From Haladaptatus caseinilyticus (GTDB lineage Archaea; Halobacteriota; Halobacteria; Halobacteriales; Haladaptataceae): a stretch of DNA of 64,000 nt. The translations under genes and the position numbers were made by a program. Where the stretch lies: NCBI RefSeq assembly GCF_026248685.1, contig NZ_CP111037.1, positions 62,001-126,000 of the forward strand, in the 5' to 3' direction. Shown here one piece after another: positions 63,042 through 64,000 of this stretch. Within the stretch, counting starts at the first letter, position 1; each line of letters opens with the position of its first letter. The notes below the pieces were generated by a model that saw only the letters and a program-made list of their open reading frames with translations, ran no database searches and had not been told where the DNA came from.

Positions 63042-64000
63042 ATGGCTGCGCTATCAACGGACTTGGCGCTCACCATCCTGATGGGTGGGTTCCTCCTGGC
63101 CGTTCTGTTCTTCGTCCTTCGGGTCGAAGATTGGCGGTCGTACACACCCGCAGGTGGGGGGATGGGACAAGTCGAAGAGCGACGGGTCGAGTACGCCGAA
63201 AAACCGGGCGGAATCCTTCGATGGCTGACGACGGTTGACCACAAGGATATCGGTATGCTGTATGGTGTCTATGCACTTATCGCCCTCGTTTGGGGCGGTA
63301 TCGGCGTGACTCTCATGCGCATCGAACTGGTCGCACCCGATATAGACCTCATGCAAGCCGGGTTTTACAACTCCCTGCTTACCACGCACGGGATCACGAT
63401 GCTGTTCCTATTCGCGACGCCGATGATTGCGGCGTTCGGGAACTACTTCATCCCGCTCCTCATCGGGGCGGACGACATGGCGTTCCCGCGTATCAACGCC
63501 ATCGCGTTCTGGCTTCTACCACCCGCTGCAATCCTCATCTGGATCGGCTTTCCGCTGGCGGCACTGGGAACTGGCATCGAACCCTCTCAAACGAGTTGGA
63601 CGATGTACACGCCGCTTTCGGCGCAGCAACCGAGTCCGGCGACCGATCTGATGCTGCTCGGTTTGCATCTTTCCGGTATCAGCGCGACGATGGGAGCGAT
63701 AAACTTCATCGCGACCATCTTCACCGAGCGGAACATCGACTGGCCCGAACTCGACCTGTTCTCGTGGACAATGCTCACGCAATCGGGGCTCATCCTGTTT
63801 GCGTTCCCGCTTTTGGGGAGCGCGCTCATCATGCTCCTGCTCGACCGCAATTTCGGGACCACGTTCTTCGGAGTGGAGGGTGGTGGCGGGCCCATCCTCT
63901 GGCAACACCTGTTCTGGTTCTTCGGCCACCCCGAAGTGTACATCATCGTCCTTCCACCGATGGGTCTGGTTAGCCTCATCCTCCCCCGATTTTCCGGACG
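63042..64000 (+). CDS. coxA: cytochrome c oxidase subunit I (3' end beyond window)
   Basis: Open from ATG 63042 to the window edge (about 319 codons). One N-terminal TM helix ([20 protein letters not shown]) precedes the catalytic subunit, which starts at [21 protein letters not shown]. Visible ligands: the low-spin heme His in TTHGITMLF, and the CuB His and cross-linked Tyr in [13 protein letters not shown]. The remainder, with the second CuB His-His pair, is cut off. The leader helix is a usual haloarchaeal addition. Confidence 0.9.
   Translation, partial: MAALSTDLALTILMGGFLLAVLFFVLRVEDWRSYTPAGGGMGQVEERRVEYAEKPGGILRWLTTVDHKDIGMLYGVYALIALVWGGIGVTLMRIELVAPDIDLMQAGFYNSLLTTHGITMLFLFATPMIAAFGNYFIPLLIGADDMAFPRINAIAFWLLPPAAILIWIGFPLAALGTGIEPSQTSWTMYTPLSAQQPSPATDLMLLGLHLSGISATMGAINFIATIFTERNIDWPELDLFSWTMLTQSGLILFAFPLLGSALIMLLLDRNFGTTFFGVEGGGGPILWQHLFWFFGHPEVYIIVLPPMGLVSLILPRFSG

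Noticed and set aside
1-64000. CRISPR arrays, rRNA and tRNA genes, complete insertion sequences
   Set aside because: No regularly spaced repeats, no T-arm-like GGTTCRAATCC in a cloverleaf context and no transposase gene were found by reading; a covariance-model search would be decisive for tRNAs.

Overview
The window is from a haloarchaeon (class Halobacteria). Supporting signs are strongly acidic predicted proteins, moderately high GC with AT-rich promoter gaps, TATA-like boxes about 25 bp upstream of start codons (many genes look leaderless), twin-arginine signals on secreted proteins, and typical haloarchaeal families: bacterio-opsin-activator HTH, HxlR, DUF7331-type mini-protein, FeS-photolyase, CopB-type ATPase, ComA and haloarchaeal SdhB/CoxA. 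I cannot fix the genus. No rRNA, tRNA, CRISPR array or intact insertion sequence was seen.

Layout. 1-6189: a leftward unit of a ribbon-helix-helix regulator, an NRAMP-like permease lacking the metal-binding motifs, hydantoinase/5-oxoprolinase A and B, and an Asp/Glu-racemase/maleate-isomerase family enzyme cut by the window edge. 6443-14631: YjdF-like membrane protein, polysaccharide flippase, sulfatase-fold enzyme, CopB-type copper ATPase, MFS carrier. 14824-19984: small membrane protein, a small winged-helix protein divergent from a tryptophanyl-tRNA synthetase with strong inverted repeats between them, then creatininase-family amidohydrolase, a second NRAMP-like permease without metal motifs, and a TauE/SafE exporter. 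20034-25469: DHH phosphoesterase, O-methyltransferase, an AT-richer zone of very small genes, a frameshifted DsrE pseudogene and an HxlR regulator. 25690-31583: AI-2E-type permease, Bat-type HTH, DUF502, N-carbamoyl-amino-acid/allantoate amidohydrolase, orphan ABC ATPase, DJ-1/PfpI protein, small membrane protein.

31717-41247: second sulfatase-fold enzyme, HemG-like flavodoxin, two Tat-exported proteins of unknown function, DUF302, a DUF318/ArsP-like permease with an inserted YHS domain, S9 peptidase, HAD dehalogenase, aldo/keto reductase. 41531-46005: remnant of a sensor histidine kinase, enolase-superfamily protein, and two convergent photolyases whose stop codons overlap. 46009-55255: HAD-IIA phosphatase, orphan Tat solute-binding protein, two-RCK potassium channel, SpoIIM-like protein, DUF3179 and MmgE/PrpD. 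55587-64000: small secreted Q/N-repeat protein, ComA-family phosphosulfolactate synthase, an aldo/keto reductase interrupted by one amber codon, DoxX, purine nucleoside permease, acetolactate-synthase-like enzyme, solitary SdhB and the start of cytochrome oxidase subunit I.

The most interesting theme is uptake and hydrolysis of cyclic amides. Two separate loci pair an amide-ring hydrolase (HyuAB; creatininase family) with the same odd kind of NRAMP-like permease, in which the DPGN and MPH metal-binding motifs are gone. A racemase-family enzyme and an N-carbamoylase-type hydrolase are also present. I infer that this NRAMP branch carries organic cyclic amides such as pyroglutamate, hydantoins or creatinine-like compounds, rather than Mn/Fe. 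Secondary themes are palindromic sites placed at promoters and several recently broken genes.
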